The notes: a model not told the origin generated them from the letters alone. DNA of 64,000 nucleotides from Brevundimonas sp. UBA6550 (GCF_002434505.1 NZ_DJKE01000003.1:69776-133775); one strand, 5' to 3'; positions 27,845-37,867 are shown, counted from the stretch's first letter. Translations and numbers: made by a program.

Positions 27845-29146
27845 ATGACCGACACCATCTTCGCCCTCGCCACCCCGCCCGGTCGCGGAGCCATAGCCGT
27901 AATTCGGTTGTCGGGGCCGGCCGTCGAGGCGACGCTTGCCTCGCTGGGGGGGCATCGGCTCAAGCCGCGCATGGCTTCGGTCCGCAACCTGACCCACCAG
28001 GGCGCCACAATCGACCAGGCGCTGGTGTTGCGGTTCGTGGCCCCGCATTCCTATACCGGCGAAGACTCGGCCGAGCTTCATCTACATGGCGGTCGGGCGG
28101 TGGTGGAGGCCGCCAGCCGCGCCCTGATCGCGCTGGGCGTCCGGCCGGCTGAACCGGGCGAGTTCACGCGCCGGGCCTTCCAGAACGGACGAATGGATCT
28201 GGCCCAGGCCGAGGCGGTCGCCGACCTGATCGACGCCGAGACGACCGCCCAGGCGAAACAGGCGCTGGGCCAGCTCGACGGGCGGTTGAGCGAAACCTAC
28301 GCCGGCTTCCGCCGCGATCTCCTCCACGCCCTGGCCCTCGTCGAGGCCGAGATCGACTTCCCGGACGAAGAGGTGCCGGACAATCTGGCGCGCACCGCCG
28401 GCCCGGTGCTGGACCGTCTGATCGAAGATCTGCGTCGCGCCATCGACACCGGCCGGCGCGGTGAGCGGGTGCGGGACGGATATCGCATCGTCCTGATCGG
28501 CGAAACGAACGCGGGCAAGTCATCGTTGTTCAACGCGCTGATCGCGCGCGAAGCCGCCATCGTCACCCCGATCGCGGGAACGACGCGCGACGTGCTGGAC
28601 GCCGAACTGGTGATCGGCGGCTATGCTGTCACCCTGTCCGATACGGCGGGTCTGCGCGAGAGCGACGATCCCGTCGAGGCCGAAGGTGTCCGTCGCGCCC
28701 GCGCGCGGGCGGAACAGGCGGATCTTCGTCTCTGGGTGCGCGCGCCGGGCGACCCAGCGGGGACCGCCGCCGATTACGTCCGCCCCGGCGATCTAATCGT
28801 CGCGACCAAAAGCGATCTCGGCGACCACGATTTCGGCGATGACGGGTTGAGTGTCAGCACGACGACCGGACAGGGGCTTGCCGCTCTGCATGACTGGATC
28901 GCCAGCAGGCTGGCGCGTGACCTTGCCGGTTCCGACTTCCCTGCCGTCACCCGTGAACGGCACCGCCTTCGTCTCAGTGAGGCGCTCGCCGCCGTCGAGA
29001 CGGGTCGCGTCGCGCTGGATATTGCCCCTGAAATGGCGGGGGACGATTTGCGGCGCGCAGCCGAGGCCCTGGCGCGGGTGACAGGCGCTATTGGTGTGGA
29101 AGACATACTGGGTCAGGTCTTCTCCACCTTCTGCATCGGCAAATGA
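27845..29146 (+). CDS. mnmE: tRNA modification GTPase MnmE
   Basis: A 433-residue GTPase (TrmE/ThdF) that works with MnmG to install the cmnm5 modification on wobble uridine of certain tRNAs. The N-terminal folate-binding domain starts DTIFALATPPGRGAIAVIRL and contains HLHGGRAVVEA. The inserted G domain has G1 GETNAGKSS near residue 219, G2 in GTTRD, and G3 DTAGLRES. The protein ends with the catalytic C(I/L)GK motif (FCIGK). All parts are intact. MnmG follows with parS-2 in the gap between. Confidence 0.97.
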   Translation: MTDTIFALATPPGRGAIAVIRLSGPAVEATLASLGGHRLKPRMASVRNLTHQGATIDQALVLRFVAPHSYTGEDSAELHLHGGRAVVEAASRALIALGVRPAEPGEFTRRAFQNGRMDLAQAEAVADLIDAETTAQAKQALGQLDGRLSETYAGFRRDLLHALALVEAEIDFPDEEVPDNLARTAGPVLDRLIEDLRRAIDTGRRGERVRDGYRIVLIGETNAGKSSLFNALIAREAAIVTPIAGTTRDVLDAELVIGGYAVTLSDTAGLRESDDPVEAEGVRRARARAEQADLRLWVRAPGDPAGTAADYVRPGDLIVATKSDLGDHDFGDDGLSVSTTTGQGLAALHDWIASRLARDLAGSDFPAVTRERHRLRLSEALAAVETGRVALDIAPEMAGDDLRRAAEALARVTGAIGVEDILGQVFSTFCIGK

Positions 29147-29163
29147 CGCCTTAGCCATACCGC

Positions 29164-29179
29164 TGTTTCACGTGAAACA
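29164..29179. other. parS: parS site 2 (ParB-binding)
   Basis: TGTTTCACGTGAAACA, a perfect 16-base parS palindrome, in the 92-base gap between mnmE and mnmG. It lies about 6.1 kb right of the proposed origin. Confidence 0.93.
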
Positions 29180-29238
29180 GCATCCGCTGTGCCCGCCTGT
29201 CACTGGCGAAATGCGCTGACTTGGCCTATGTGGCGCGG

Positions 29239-31119
29239 ATGAGCGATCCTACTGAAATCGTCTTCGACGTCGTCGTCATCGGCGGCGGTCACGCCGGCTG
29301 TGAAGCGGCTGCGGCATCCGCGCGGGCGGGCGCGCGCACGGTCCTGCTAACGCAGAAGCTGGAGACCATCGGCGAGATGTCCTGCAACCCGGCCATCGGC
29401 GGCCTGGGCAAGGGGCATCTGGTGCGAGAGATCGACGCCCTTGATGGGGTCATGGGGCGTCTGGCCGACGTCTCGGGCATCCAGTTCCGTCTGCTGAACC
29501 GTTCCAAGGGCGCCGCCGTTCGTGGGCCTCGCAGCCAGATCGACCGTCGCCTTTATCGCGAGGCCATGCAGGCCGAAATGGCCGCGACGCCGAATCTGAC
29601 GCTGATGGCTGGAACGGCTGAGCGGTTGCTTCTGGAGGGCGACCGGGTGGTCGGCGTCATGACGGGTGCGGGGGAAACGATCCGCGCCGGCGCCGTAGTC
29701 CTGACCACGGGCACCTTCCTCAATGGCGTCATCCACCGCGGCGACGCGCGTATTCCAGCCGGGCGGCACGGCGAAGATCCGTCGACGGGATTGGCGGCCG
29801 ACCTCCACGTCGCCGACCTGACCATGGGACGATTGAAGACGGGCACGCCGGCGCGGCTGGACGGCCGCACCATCGCCTGGGACCGTCTGGAAATGCAGCA
29901 GGCGGACGAGACCCCCTCCGCCTTCTCCTTCATGACCGACGCCATCGCCGTGCCGCAGATCGCCTGCGGCGTGACGCATACGACGGAAGAGACGCACCGC
30001 ATCATCGCCGAGAACCTGGGCGAGAGCGCCGTCTATGGCGGTCGGTTGTCGGGGAGGGGACCTCGCTACTGCCCCTCTATCGAGGACAAGGTGGTGCGCT
30101 TCGCCGACAAGACCAGCCACCAGATATTCCTGGAGCCGGAGGGCCTGGACGACCCGACCGTCTATCCGAACGGCATCTCGACCTCCGTTTCGGAGACGAC
30201 GCAACTCGCCTTCTTGCGGACCATTCCCGGCCTGGAGGCGGTCGAGGTGTTTCGCTACGGCTACGCCATCGAATACGACTATGTCGATCCGCGTGAGTTG
30301 ACGCCCTCTCTCGAGGTGAAGAAGCGGCCCGGCCTTTATCTGGCCGGTCAGATCAATGGCACGACCGGCTACGAGGAGGCGGCGGCCCAGGGTCTGATGG
30401 CGGGGGTGAATGCGGCGCGGGCTTCGGGCGGGCAGTCGCCTGTCATCCTGGGACGAGACCAGGCCTATATCGGCGTCATGATCGACGACTTGGTCACGCG
30501 CGGCGTGACGGAGCCGTATCGGATGTTCACCAGTCGCGCTGAGTATCGTCTGACCCTCAGAGCGGACAACGCCGATCAGCGGCTGACGCCCTTAGGTATC
30601 GACCTGGGCATTGTCGGCGAGGCGCGCCGCCAGCGGTTCGAAGCCAAGGCGCTCGCACTTTTGGAAGCGGGCGCTGTTTCACGTGAAACACTGTTTACGC
30701 CGAACGAGGCGGGCGGGCTGGGGATCACAGTGAATGCCGACGGCCGGCGCAGGTCCATGCGCGAGCTGCTGGCCTTCCCGGATGTGACGTTGGACCAGTT
30801 TCTGCCCGCCGTGCCGCAGATCGCGTCCTGGGCCGACGAGGTCCGCGAACAGGTCGTCATCGACGCCGGCTACGCCAACTATCTGGACCGTCAATCGCTC
30901 GACGCCGAAGCTCTGAGAACAGAGGAGGCGCTGACCCTGCCGCTCGATCTCGACTATGGAGCGATCGGTGGGCTTTCCAACGAAGTGCGGGAGAAGCTGA
31001 CGCGGGTGCAACCGATGACCTTGGGCCAGGCCGGACGGATCGAGGGTATGACGCCCGGCGCGCTGACGGCGCTGCTCGCCCATGTGAAGCGCGGACACCG
31101 CACGACGGTCGCCGCCTGA
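29239..31119 (+). CDS. mnmG: tRNA uridine-5-carboxymethylaminomethyl modification enzyme MnmG
   Basis: A 626-residue FAD enzyme (GidA), partner of MnmE in wobble-uridine modification. The dinucleotide fold is [15 protein letters not shown] at the N terminus. GidA signatures include [35 protein letters not shown] and [16 protein letters not shown]; the C-terminal domain has [21 protein letters not shown] 29239 is chosen; an in-frame TTG at 29221 is unlikely. A perfect parS site lies inside the gene and encodes part of AVSRET. The stop overlaps the rsmG start by one base. Confidence 0.97.
   Translation: MSDPTEIVFDVVVIGGGHAGCEAAAASARAGARTVLLTQKLETIGEMSCNPAIGGLGKGHLVREIDALDGVMGRLADVSGIQFRLLNRSKGAAVRGPRSQIDRRLYREAMQAEMAATPNLTLMAGTAERLLLEGDRVVGVMTGAGETIRAGAVVLTTGTFLNGVIHRGDARIPAGRHGEDPSTGLAADLHVADLTMGRLKTGTPARLDGRTIAWDRLEMQQADETPSAFSFMTDAIAVPQIACGVTHTTEETHRIIAENLGESAVYGGRLSGRGPRYCPSIEDKVVRFADKTSHQIFLEPEGLDDPTVYPNGISTSVSETTQLAFLRTIPGLEAVEVFRYGYAIEYDYVDPRELTPSLEVKKRPGLYLAGQINGTTGYEEAAAQGLMAGVNAARASGGQSPVILGRDQAYIGVMIDDLVTRGVTEPYRMFTSRAEYRLTLRADNADQRLTPLGIDLGIVGEARRQRFEAKALALLEAGAVSRETLFTPNEAGGLGITVNADGRRRSMRELLAFPDVTLDQFLPAVPQIASWADEVREQVVIDAGYANYLDRQSLDAEALRTEEALTLPLDLDYGAIGGLSNEVREKLTRVQPMTLGQAGRIEGMTPGALTALLAHVKRGHRTTVAA
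30675..30690. other. parS: parS site 3 (ParB-binding), inside mnmG
   Basis: TGTTTCACGTGAAACA, a perfect parS palindrome, within the mnmG reading frame near codon 480 where it spells V-S-R-E-T. ParB sites inside gidA are known in other bacteria, so a dual coding and partition role is reasonable. Confidence 0.93.
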
Positions 31120-31751
31120 TGCTGGACGACGAAAGAGCCGCGTTTCAGACCCGCGCTCAAGCCACCCCAGCGCAGCTTTCGGATCTGGAGGCTTTTCGCA
31201 TTCGGCTTGAAGACGCCAATGCGGTGATGAATCTCGTCGGGCCGGACAGCCTGCCGGACTTCTGGAACCGTCATGCCTGGGACAGCGCCCAACTGATGCA
31301 GATGGCGCCCGAGGCGTTGACGTGGGCGGACATTGGGGCGGGGGCGGGGTTCCCGGGCGTCGTCCTGGCGATCCTGGCCAAGGGCCGCGCCGACGCTCAC
31401 GTCTGGCTGGTCGATTCGTTGGGCAAGCGATGCCGCTTCCTTCAGGAGGTGGTCGATGCGCTGAACCTGCCGGCCACGGTAATCAATGGCCGGGCCGAGG
31501 AGCAGCGGATCAGATGCGATATCGTGACCGCGCGGGCGGTGGCGCCGATGGACAAGTTGCTGGGTTATGCACAGCCCTACTTTGAAAGGGGTGCACAAGG
31601 TCTGTTCCTGAAGGGGGAGAAGGCCGAATCCGAGTTGATCGAAGCACGGAAATCCTGGCATTTCGAAGCGGAACTGGCCCCGTCGCAGAGCGACCCACGC
31701 GGCCGCATCGTGACAATTCGGAGTGTTCGACGTGCCCGCAGTCGGTCGTAA
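31119..31751 (+). CDS. rsmG: 16S rRNA (guanine-527-N7) methyltransferase RsmG
   Basis: A 210-residue SAM-dependent methyltransferase (GidB) acting on 16S rRNA G527; loss gives low-level streptomycin resistance in many bacteria. The N-terminal segment includes RLEDANAVMNLVGPDSLPDFWNRH. The SAM-binding motif is WADIGAGAGFPGVVLAI near residue 68, followed by the conserved VDSLGKRCRFLQEV. The ATG is coupled to the mnmG stop, and the 3' end runs 20 bases into parA. Confidence 0.95.
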   Translation: MLDDERAAFQTRAQATPAQLSDLEAFRIRLEDANAVMNLVGPDSLPDFWNRHAWDSAQLMQMAPEALTWADIGAGAGFPGVVLAILAKGRADAHVWLVDSLGKRCRFLQEVVDALNLPATVINGRAEEQRIRCDIVTARAVAPMDKLLGYAQPYFERGAQGLFLKGEKAESELIEARKSWHFEAELAPSQSDPRGRIVTIRSVRRARSRS

Positions 31752-32553
31752 GAAACAGCCCGCACGGGTTCTTGCCGTGTCCAATCAGAAGGGCGGTGTG
31801 GGCAAGACCACGACCGCGATCAATCTCGGCACAGCCCTGGCGGCCATCGGCGAGCGTGTGCTGATCGTGGACATGGACCCGCAGGGCAATGCTTCGACAG
31901 GACTGGGTGTTCCACGTGAAACACGGCGCGTCACCATTTACGACGTGGTCGTGGACCAACGTTCCATCGATGATGCCGCGGTTCAAACCACGGTGCCTGG
32001 CCTCTGGATCGTGCCGGCGGACGCCGATATGTCGGGGGTCGAAATCGAGTTGAGCCAGGCGGATCGTCGGTCCTATCGCTTGCGCGACGCCCTAAGGGCG
32101 CACGACGACGGCCCTACCGCGTATGACTATGTGCTGATCGACTGCCCCCCGTCGCTGAACCTTCTGACGTTGAACGCCATGGCGGCGGCGGACGCGGTTC
32201 TGGTGCCGTTGCAGTGCGAATTCTTCGCGTTGGAAGGGTTGAGCCAACTGATGCGGACCATCGACATGGTCAAGCACAGCCTGAACCCGTCGCTAGAAAT
32301 CCAGGGCCTTGTCCTGACGATGTTCGACCGCCGCAGCGCCTTGTCGGGGCAGGTGGCGAACGATGTCCGCGCCCATTTCGGCGACAAGGTCTATGAGAGC
32401 GTCATACCGCGCAATGTTCGCGTGGCCGAGGCGCCGTCCTTCGGTAAGCCGGCCCTGATCTACGATCTGAAATGCGCCGGCAGCCAGGCCTATCTGCGTC
32501 TGGCGCGCGAGGTCGTGAAGCGCGAGCGGCAACGGCTGAAGCTGGCCGCCTGA
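31732..32553 (+). CDS. parA: chromosome partitioning ATPase ParA
   Basis: A 273-residue deviant Walker ATPase that, with ParB-parS, segregates the origin region; in Caulobacter it pulls ParB towards the pole-bound PopZ/TipN. The Walker A motif is KGGVGKT at 20-26, A' is IVDMDPQGNAST, and Walker B is YVLIDCPPSLNLL. GTG 31732 is preferred because a GGAG site at 31720-31723 stands 8 bases before it; GTG 31723 overlaps that site. parS-4 lies inside the gene. The gene overlaps rsmG and is followed by parB after 26 bases. Confidence 0.95.
   Translation: MPAVGRKKQPARVLAVSNQKGGVGKTTTAINLGTALAAIGERVLIVDMDPQGNASTGLGVPRETRRVTIYDVVVDQRSIDDAAVQTTVPGLWIVPADADMSGVEIELSQADRRSYRLRDALRAHDDGPTAYDYVLIDCPPSLNLLTLNAMAAADAVLVPLQCEFFALEGLSQLMRTIDMVKHSLNPSLEIQGLVLTMFDRRSALSGQVANDVRAHFGDKVYESVIPRNVRVAEAPSFGKPALIYDLKCAGSQAYLRLAREVVKRERQRLKLAA
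31908..31923. other. parS: parS site 4 (ParB-binding), inside parA
   Basis: TGTTCCACGTGAAACA fits the broader parS consensus TGTTNCACGTGAAACA and differs from sites 2 and 3 by one base. It lies in the parA frame where it encodes V-P-R-E-T, about 8.9 kb from the proposed origin. Confidence 0.82.
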
Positions 32554-32579
32554 ACCCTGGAAGAAACGGAACAAGTATC

Positions 32580-33473
32580 TTGGCTGAACGACAAAGAGGT
32601 CTGGGCCGCGGCCTGTCGGCGTTGATGGGCGAGAATGCGGAGGCGCCGGTGGCTGCCGATGCGCCGACGCCCGCCGGAGTGCGACGCGCACCTATCGAAA
32701 GCCTGAAACCAAACCCAGATCAGCCGCGCAAGGTCTTCCGTCAGGAGGACCTGGAGGAGCTGACGGCCTCGATCCGTGACAAGGGCGTGCTTCAGCCGAT
32801 CCTGGTGCGCACCCAACCGGGCGAGGAGGGCGTCTGGCAGATCATCGCCGGCGAGCGTCGCTGGCGCGCCTCGCAGGCCGCGCGTCTGACCGAGGTGCCG
32901 ATCGTGGTCCATGAGATGGACGACGTGGAGGTGTTCGAGGTCGCCATCGTCGAGAACGTGCAGCGCGCCGATCTGAATCCGCTGGAAGAGGCCGAAGCCT
33001 ACCGGGTGCTGATGGAGCGGTTCGGTCGCACCCAGGACGCGGTGGCGGGCGTTGTCGGCAAGAGCCGCAGCCATGTGGCCAACACCATGCGCCTGCTCCA
33101 GCTGCCGGAGCGGGTGCTGTTCTATGTGCGCGAAGGCAAGCTTTCGGCGGGCCACGCGCGGGCGCTGATCAATACGCCCGACCCCGGGCAGCTGGCCGAT
33201 ATAGCCTTCGTCGACGGCCTCAGCGTGCGTGAGACCGAGGCGCTGGCGCGACGGGCGGTCGAGGGGCCGAAGCCGCCCAAGGCCCGGTCCGGGGGCGCCA
33301 AGGCGGGCGGCGGCGGCGGATCGGCCGATGTGGTCGCCCTGCAGCAGGATCTGGCCGACGCCCTGGGGCTGAACGTCCAGCTGACCGACCGCGACGGCAA
33401 GGGCGAACTGACCATCCGCTACGGCACGCTGGAACAGCTGGACGATCTGTGTCGTCGCCTGATGCGGGGTTGA
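32580..33473 (+). CDS. parB: chromosome partitioning protein ParB
   Basis: A 297-residue CTP-dependent DNA clamp that binds parS and spreads. The N-terminal ParA-interacting tail is RGLGRGLSALMGE, the CTP-binding motif is GERRWR at 91-96, and IVENVQRADLNPLEEA follows. The helix-turn-helix is VAGVVGKSRSHVANTMRLLQLP. The C-terminal dimerisation part ends LEQLDDLCRRLMRG. The start must be TTG at 32580, since no ATG or GTG is placed to give the conserved N terminus. A Gly-rich linker (AKAGGGGGS) precedes the C-terminal domain. Confidence 0.96.
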   Translation: MAERQRGLGRGLSALMGENAEAPVAADAPTPAGVRRAPIESLKPNPDQPRKVFRQEDLEELTASIRDKGVLQPILVRTQPGEEGVWQIIAGERRWRASQAARLTEVPIVVHEMDDVEVFEVAIVENVQRADLNPLEEAEAYRVLMERFGRTQDAVAGVVGKSRSHVANTMRLLQLPERVLFYVREGKLSAGHARALINTPDPGQLADIAFVDGLSVRETEALARRAVEGPKPPKARSGGAKAGGGGGSADVVALQQDLADALGLNVQLTDRDGKGELTIRYGTLEQLDDLCRRLMRG

Positions 33474-33498
33474 GGCTGGGATGTGATAGGGTGGGCGG

Positions 33499-33681
33499 AT
33501 GACCGATCAGAACACGCCCACCGCCGCCGAAAAGCTGAAACAGGCGCTCGCCGCCAAGAAGGCCAAGGCGGGCCATGGCTTCAACGCCCAAGTCGGCGCC
33601 AAGGCCGAGGAGAAAACCGTCGCCGCGCGCAATGTCGCCATGGCTCAGCCGGCGTTCCGAAAGGCCTCGAAGCGGGGCTAG
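33499..33681 (+). CDS. 60-residue basic protein of unknown function
   Basis: An ATG at 33499 opens a 60-residue frame 25 bases after parB. The protein is Ala/Lys-rich (KLKQALAAKKAKAGHGFNAQ), probably mostly helical, with a basic C terminus (PAFRKASKRG) and no membrane segment. I do not recognise the family. Its position directly after parB suggests cotranscription. The stop TAG is interleaved with the holA stop on the opposite strand through a shared CTAG, so the two genes end exactly against each other. Confidence 0.65.
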   Translation: MTDQNTPTAAEKLKQALAAKKAKAGHGFNAQVGAKAEEKTVAARNVAMAQPAFRKASKRG

Positions 33682-34730
33682 AGCCCCAGCCGCCTGGCCC
33701 GACTGGCGATCTCCAGCAGCAGACGCTCTGCGATCAGTTGGTCGGGCATGCCGGTCGTTTTGGTGGCGACGTCGGCGGTGTTGATGCTGTCCATCACCTC
33801 GTCCAGCGCTTCCAGACGCCAGGACCGGGCCTGACGCAGCATTTCCGCCTCCTGTTTCCAGAAAACGCCGGCGGCCTTGGCGGCCTCCTTGGCGTTCGCG
33901 CCATTGGCCTGCAAGATGTTGATACGGCGTAGCTTTCCCAGATGCATGGCCGCGAACCGCACGGCCATGACCGAGGATTCCCCCTCGGCGAAGGCGCGTC
34001 TCAGGCCAGACTGGGCGGGGGCGGGGCGGGCGCCGAAGGCCTGGAGGGCGGCGTCGGACAGCGAGGCGTCGGGTTCGACGCCCAGGTGCTGCTCCAAGGC
34101 GTCCATGTCCAGTGTCCGGCCGGAGCCGGGGCCGATGAACAGGGCCAGACGCTCGATCTCCTGCCGCATCAGGCCGCGTTCGCGGGGCAGGCGGGCGACG
34201 AACCGATCCAGGGCGTCGGAGGTCAGGCCGACCTTGTCGCTGCCCAGGGCCTCGCGCACCATTCGGGCCACGTCGCCGGTCTCGTCCTCGTAACAGACGA
34301 TGCCGACCGCGCCGTCTTCCTTTTCCGCCGCCTTCCGCAGGGCCGATTCGCGACCCAGCTGGTCGGCCTCGACCACCAGCATGGCGTCGGGATTATAGCC
34401 GCCCTGGGCATGGATCTTCAGCGCGGCGGCGACCGCCTTGTCCACGCCGGGCTTCAGCGCCGACAGCCGGATGCGAACCAACCGGCGCCCGCCCATCAGG
34501 GACATGGCCGTCAGGGCCTCTTCCAGCCGGGTCTCGTCGCTGTCGATGTCGCTGTCGGTCAGCACGGTGACGTTGAAGGGGTCGTTCAGGTCGGGCGTGA
34601 CCGTTCGACACAGCGTCTCCGCTCGCTCCGCGACGCCCGATCGGTCCTTGCCGTGGATGACCGCCGCGCGGATCGCCGGATCGGGCGCCTTCAGGAAGTG
34701 TTCGATCTCAGGGCGTTTGGCCAGGATCAC
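33678..34730 (-). CDS. holA: DNA polymerase III delta subunit
   Basis: A 350-residue clamp-loader subunit that opens the beta sliding clamp. Recognisable segments are AVIHGKDRSGVAERAETL near the N terminus, then RLVRIRLSAL and DAMLVVEADQLGRESALRKAAE in the AAA-like fold. RLPRERGLMRQEIERLALF and the C-terminal collar helices follow. The start is GTG at 34730, which overlaps the lptE stop (GTGA); the longer frame to 35174 is a shadow. It is the last gene of the leuS-lptE-holA unit. Confidence 0.92.
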   Translation of the reverse strand: MILAKRPEIEHFLKAPDPAIRAAVIHGKDRSGVAERAETLCRTVTPDLNDPFNVTVLTDSDIDSDETRLEEALTAMSLMGGRRLVRIRLSALKPGVDKAVAAALKIHAQGGYNPDAMLVVEADQLGRESALRKAAEKEDGAVGIVCYEDETGDVARMVREALGSDKVGLTSDALDRFVARLPRERGLMRQEIERLALFIGPGSGRTLDMDALEQHLGVEPDASLSDAALQAFGARPAPAQSGLRRAFAEGESSVMAVRFAAMHLGKLRRINILQANGANAKEAAKAAGVFWKQEAEMLRQARSWRLEALDEVMDSINTADVATKTTGMPDQLIAERLLLEIASRARRLGL

Positions 34731-35218
34731 GGGTTGGACAGGGCCTGCATGAGGTCCAGCCGGATCAGGCGAGCCAGTTCCGACGCCGCACGCTCCTCGC
34801 CGTCCTGCTGAGCGGCGATGGCGGCATAGGGCTGGTCGGCGGCGGCGTAGGTGGTCGTGACCGTCTCCGTTCCGGTGATCGGCGCGCCGCCCGAGGCGGG
34901 GGTCAGAGTCCAGGTCGCCTTGACCGTCAGTTCGTAACGGGTCGCGGTGTCGTCGATGCGTCGGCCCAGCGAGCGGCGGTTCTGCTCGACCTGGGTGGTC
35001 AGGCGATAAAGCGGCGTGGCCGCCCGATCCCAGGCCAGGGCGTCCTCCAACTGCTCGCGCAGGCGATAGCCCAGCCGATCGTCCTGGGTGGTCACGACGA
35101 TGCGGCGCAGCGACGACCCCACGGCCGGCTCGGCGTACAGGGGCGTGAACCCGCAGGCCGACAGGGCCAGCCACCCCGCGACCGAGGCCAGAACGGCCAG
35201 ACCCGCCGCGCCCCGCAT
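34727..35218 (-). CDS. lptE: LPS-assembly lipoprotein LptE
   Basis: A 163-residue outer-membrane lipoprotein that plugs LptD in lipopolysaccharide export. The N terminus is a lipoprotein signal with a hydrophobic core and lipobox LSAC (cysteine at about residue 24), followed by GFTPLY, the LptE hallmark. The central LREQLEDAL and VEQNRRSLGRRIDD segments fit the family. The ATG overlaps the leuS stop (TGATG) and the stop overlaps the holA GTG, so all three genes are coupled, an arrangement common in alphaproteobacteria. Confidence 0.92.
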   Translation of the reverse strand: MRGAAGLAVLASVAGWLALSACGFTPLYAEPAVGSSLRRIVVTTQDDRLGYRLREQLEDALAWDRAATPLYRLTTQVEQNRRSLGRRIDDTATRYELTVKATWTLTPASGGAPITGTETVTTTYAAADQPYAAIAAQQDGEERAASELARLIRLDLMQALSNP

Positions 35219-37797
35219 CAGCCGGCCACCAGATTGACGATGCGGTCCTTGACCACCACGATCTTCTTCACGCTCAGACCCTCCAGCCGCGCCTGCACCG
35301 TCTCGTCGGCCAGGACCAGCGCTTCGACCTCGACCGGCTCCATGCCGCGCGGCACGCGGATTTCCGCGCGACGCTTGCCGTTGATCTGGATGGGCAGGAC
35401 CACCTCGTCGTCGGCCGCCAGCGCAGCGTCCCACACGGGCCACGGCGCGTCCAGAACCATCCCGTCCTCGCCCAGGCGCGTCCAGCACTCTTCGGCCAGG
35501 TGTGGGGTGAAGGGGGCGATCAGGCGGGCCAGCGCCGACAGGGCCTGACGCCTGGCGTCGCCGCCGGCCTGGGCGCCGTCGCGAATGGTGGCGACGAAGG
35601 CGTAGAGTTTGGCGATGGCCGAGTTGAAGCGGAAGCCTTCCACCCCTTCGGACACGGCCTTGATGGCCTTGTGCGTCTCGCGCAGCAGTTCGGCGTTGGC
35701 CTTGTCCTCGCCGGCGAAGGCGGGATCATAGGCGTCGAACAGCGACCAGGCGCGCTGGACGAAGCGGCTGGCGCCCTCGACGCCGCCGGGGGTCCATTGC
35801 ACGTCGCGCTCGGGCGGACTGTCGGACAGGACGAACAGACGACCGGCGTCCACGCCGTGGCTTTCCAGGATTTCGGCCGGGGCGACGACGTTCTTCTTGG
35901 ACTTGGACATCTTCTCGATGTCGCCGATGACCAGGGTCTCGCCGGTCGACAACTGCCGCGCCGAGCGCACGCCGTTGTCGTTGCTCAGTTCCACGTCGGT
36001 CGGCTCGACCCAGGCGCCGTCGGGCCGGCGATAGGTCTCGTGGACCACCATGCCTTGGGTGAACAGGCCGGCGAAGGGTTCCTTGACCGACAACATGCCG
36101 GCGTCCGACAGGGCGCGGGTCACGAAGCGGGCGTAGAGCAGGTGCAGAACCGCGTGCTCGACCCCGCCGATATACTGATCCACCGCCAGCCAGCGGTCGG
36201 CGGCGGCCTTGTCGATCGGCGCGTCGGCGGTCGGGTCGGTGAAGCGGGCGAAATACCAGCTGGAATCGACGAAGGTGTCGAGCGTATCGGTCTCGCGCGT
36301 CGCATCCTCGCCGCACGACGGGCATTTGACGTGTTTCCAGGTCGGGTGCCGATCCAGCGGATTGCCCGGCACGTCGAAGGTCACGTCGTCGGGCAGGACG
36401 ACCGGCAGCTGATCGGCCGGAACCTCCACAGGGCCGCACGACGGGCAGTGGATGATCGGGATCGGGCAGCCCCAGTAGCGCTGACGCGACACGCCCCAGT
36501 CGCGCAGCCGATAGATGGTCTCGGCGCGGCCCTGACCGGCGGCCTCCACCCTGGCGATGGCGGCGGCCTTGGCGGCCTCCACGTCCATTCCATCCAGGAA
36601 GTCGGAGTTGAAGATCCGGCCCGGCCCGACATAGGCCTCGGTTCCGATCTCGATGGTGTCCACATCGTCGGGCTTGACCACCGGCGTCACCGGCAGATCG
36701 TATTTGCGGGCGAAGTCCAGGTCGCGTTGGTCGTGGGCGGGGCAGCCGAAGATGGCGCCCGAGCCATAGGTGGACAGGACGAAGTTGGCCGCCCAGACGG
36801 GCAGGGTCTTCTCCGGATCGAAGGGGTGGCGGACGCGAACGCCCAGATCGACGCCCAGCTTTTCGGCCTTCTCGATCTCCGCCTCGCTGGTGCCGGTCTG
36901 GGCGCAGGCCTTGATGAAGTCCGCCACGTCCGGCCGATGTTCGGCGATGGCCTTGGTCAGCGGGTGGTCGGGCGCCAGGGCCAGGAAGCTGGCCCCGAAC
37001 AGGGTGTCGGGGCGGGTGGTATAGACCTCGATGGGATCGCGGGCGTGGTTCGGCTCACCCTCGGGCGAGGCGGGCAGGAAATCGGGCGCCTCGGCGATGG
37101 GCCACCACAGGGTCGCGCCCTTGAACTTGCCGATCCAGTTCTCCTGCATCAGCCGGACCTTCTCGGGCCAGCGGTCCAGGGTCTTCAAGCCCTCGATCAG
37201 GTCGTCGGCATAGTCGGTGATGCGCAGGAACCACTGGTTCAGCTTGCGCTTCTCGACCACGGCGCCCGAGCGCCAGCCGCGGCCGTCGATCACCTGTTCA
37301 TTGGCCAGGACGGTGTTGTCGACCGGGTCCCAGTTGACGACGCCGTCCTTGCGATAGACCAGGCCGCGTCGATACAGCTCCAGGAACCAGGCCTGCTGCT
37401 TGCCGTAATATTCCGGGTCGCAGGTGGCGAACTCGCGCGACCAGTCCAGCGACAGGCCCAGCAGTTTCAGCTGCTCGCGCATCGTGGCGATGTTGGAGTA
37501 GGTCCAGCCCTTGGGATGGATGCCGCGCTCCATCGCCGCATTCTCGGCCGGCATGCCGAAGGCGTCCCAGCCCATCGGGTGCAGCACGTCGAACCCTTGC
37601 GCGCGCTTGGACCGCGCCACGACGTCGCCCATCACATAGTTGCGGGCATGGCCCATGTGGATGTTGCCCGACGGATAGGGGAACATCTCCAGCACATAGT
37701 ATTTCGGACGGCCGGCATCCTTCGTGACGAAGGCGGACGCCTCGGCCCAACGGGCCTGCTGGCGGGGTTCGGCGGTCTTGGGTTCGTAACGGGCCAC
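35218..37797 (-). CDS. leuS: leucine--tRNA ligase
   Basis: An 859-residue class I synthetase. The HIGH-type motif is [15 protein letters not shown] near residue 43 and KMSKS appears as [11 protein letters not shown]. The editing domain includes the conserved [10 protein letters not shown] segment, and the zinc-type cysteines are seen in IHCPSCGPV and VKCPSCGED. The start is GTG at 37797 ([10 protein letters not shown]), supported by CAGGA at ribosome-site distance; the frame to 37869 lacks support. A structured 177-base leader lies upstream. Confidence 0.97.
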   Translation of the reverse strand: MARYEPKTAEPRQQARWAEASAFVTKDAGRPKYYVLEMFPYPSGNIHMGHARNYVMGDVVARSKRAQGFDVLHPMGWDAFGMPAENAAMERGIHPKGWTYSNIATMREQLKLLGLSLDWSREFATCDPEYYGKQQAWFLELYRRGLVYRKDGVVNWDPVDNTVLANEQVIDGRGWRSGAVVEKRKLNQWFLRITDYADDLIEGLKTLDRWPEKVRLMQENWIGKFKGATLWWPIAEAPDFLPASPEGEPNHARDPIEVYTTRPDTLFGASFLALAPDHPLTKAIAEHRPDVADFIKACAQTGTSEAEIEKAEKLGVDLGVRVRHPFDPEKTLPVWAANFVLSTYGSGAIFGCPAHDQRDLDFARKYDLPVTPVVKPDDVDTIEIGTEAYVGPGRIFNSDFLDGMDVEAAKAAAIARVEAAGQGRAETIYRLRDWGVSRQRYWGCPIPIIHCPSCGPVEVPADQLPVVLPDDVTFDVPGNPLDRHPTWKHVKCPSCGEDATRETDTLDTFVDSSWYFARFTDPTADAPIDKAAADRWLAVDQYIGGVEHAVLHLLYARFVTRALSDAGMLSVKEPFAGLFTQGMVVHETYRRPDGAWVEPTDVELSNDNGVRSARQLSTGETLVIGDIEKMSKSKKNVVAPAEILESHGVDAGRLFVLSDSPPERDVQWTPGGVEGASRFVQRAWSLFDAYDPAFAGEDKANAELLRETHKAIKAVSEGVEGFRFNSAIAKLYAFVATIRDGAQAGGDARRQALSALARLIAPFTPHLAEECWTRLGEDGMVLDAPWPVWDAALAADDEVVLPIQINGKRRAEIRVPRGMEPVEVEALVLADETVQARLEGLSVKKIVVVKDRIVNLVAG

Positions 37798-37810
37798 GGT
37801 CGTCCTGAAA

Positions 37811-37867
37811 GTCGAAAAGGGCGCTGACGCCCTCCCGACTGAACTAGCCCGAAGGACGACAGCGCCC
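37811..37867 (-). promoter_or_regulatory. hairpin with U-run directly upstream of leuS (terminator/attenuator candidate)
   Basis: On the minus strand GGGCGCTG (37867-37860) pairs perfectly with CAGCGCCC (37826-37819) and is followed by TTTTCGAC, just 14 bases before the leuS GTG. The 33-base loop is long. A related shorter hairpin (GGCGCT/AGCGCC) lies upstream at 37920-37951. It may terminate the DUF3576 transcript or attenuate leuS; no leader peptide rich in Leu codons was found. Confidence 0.5.
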
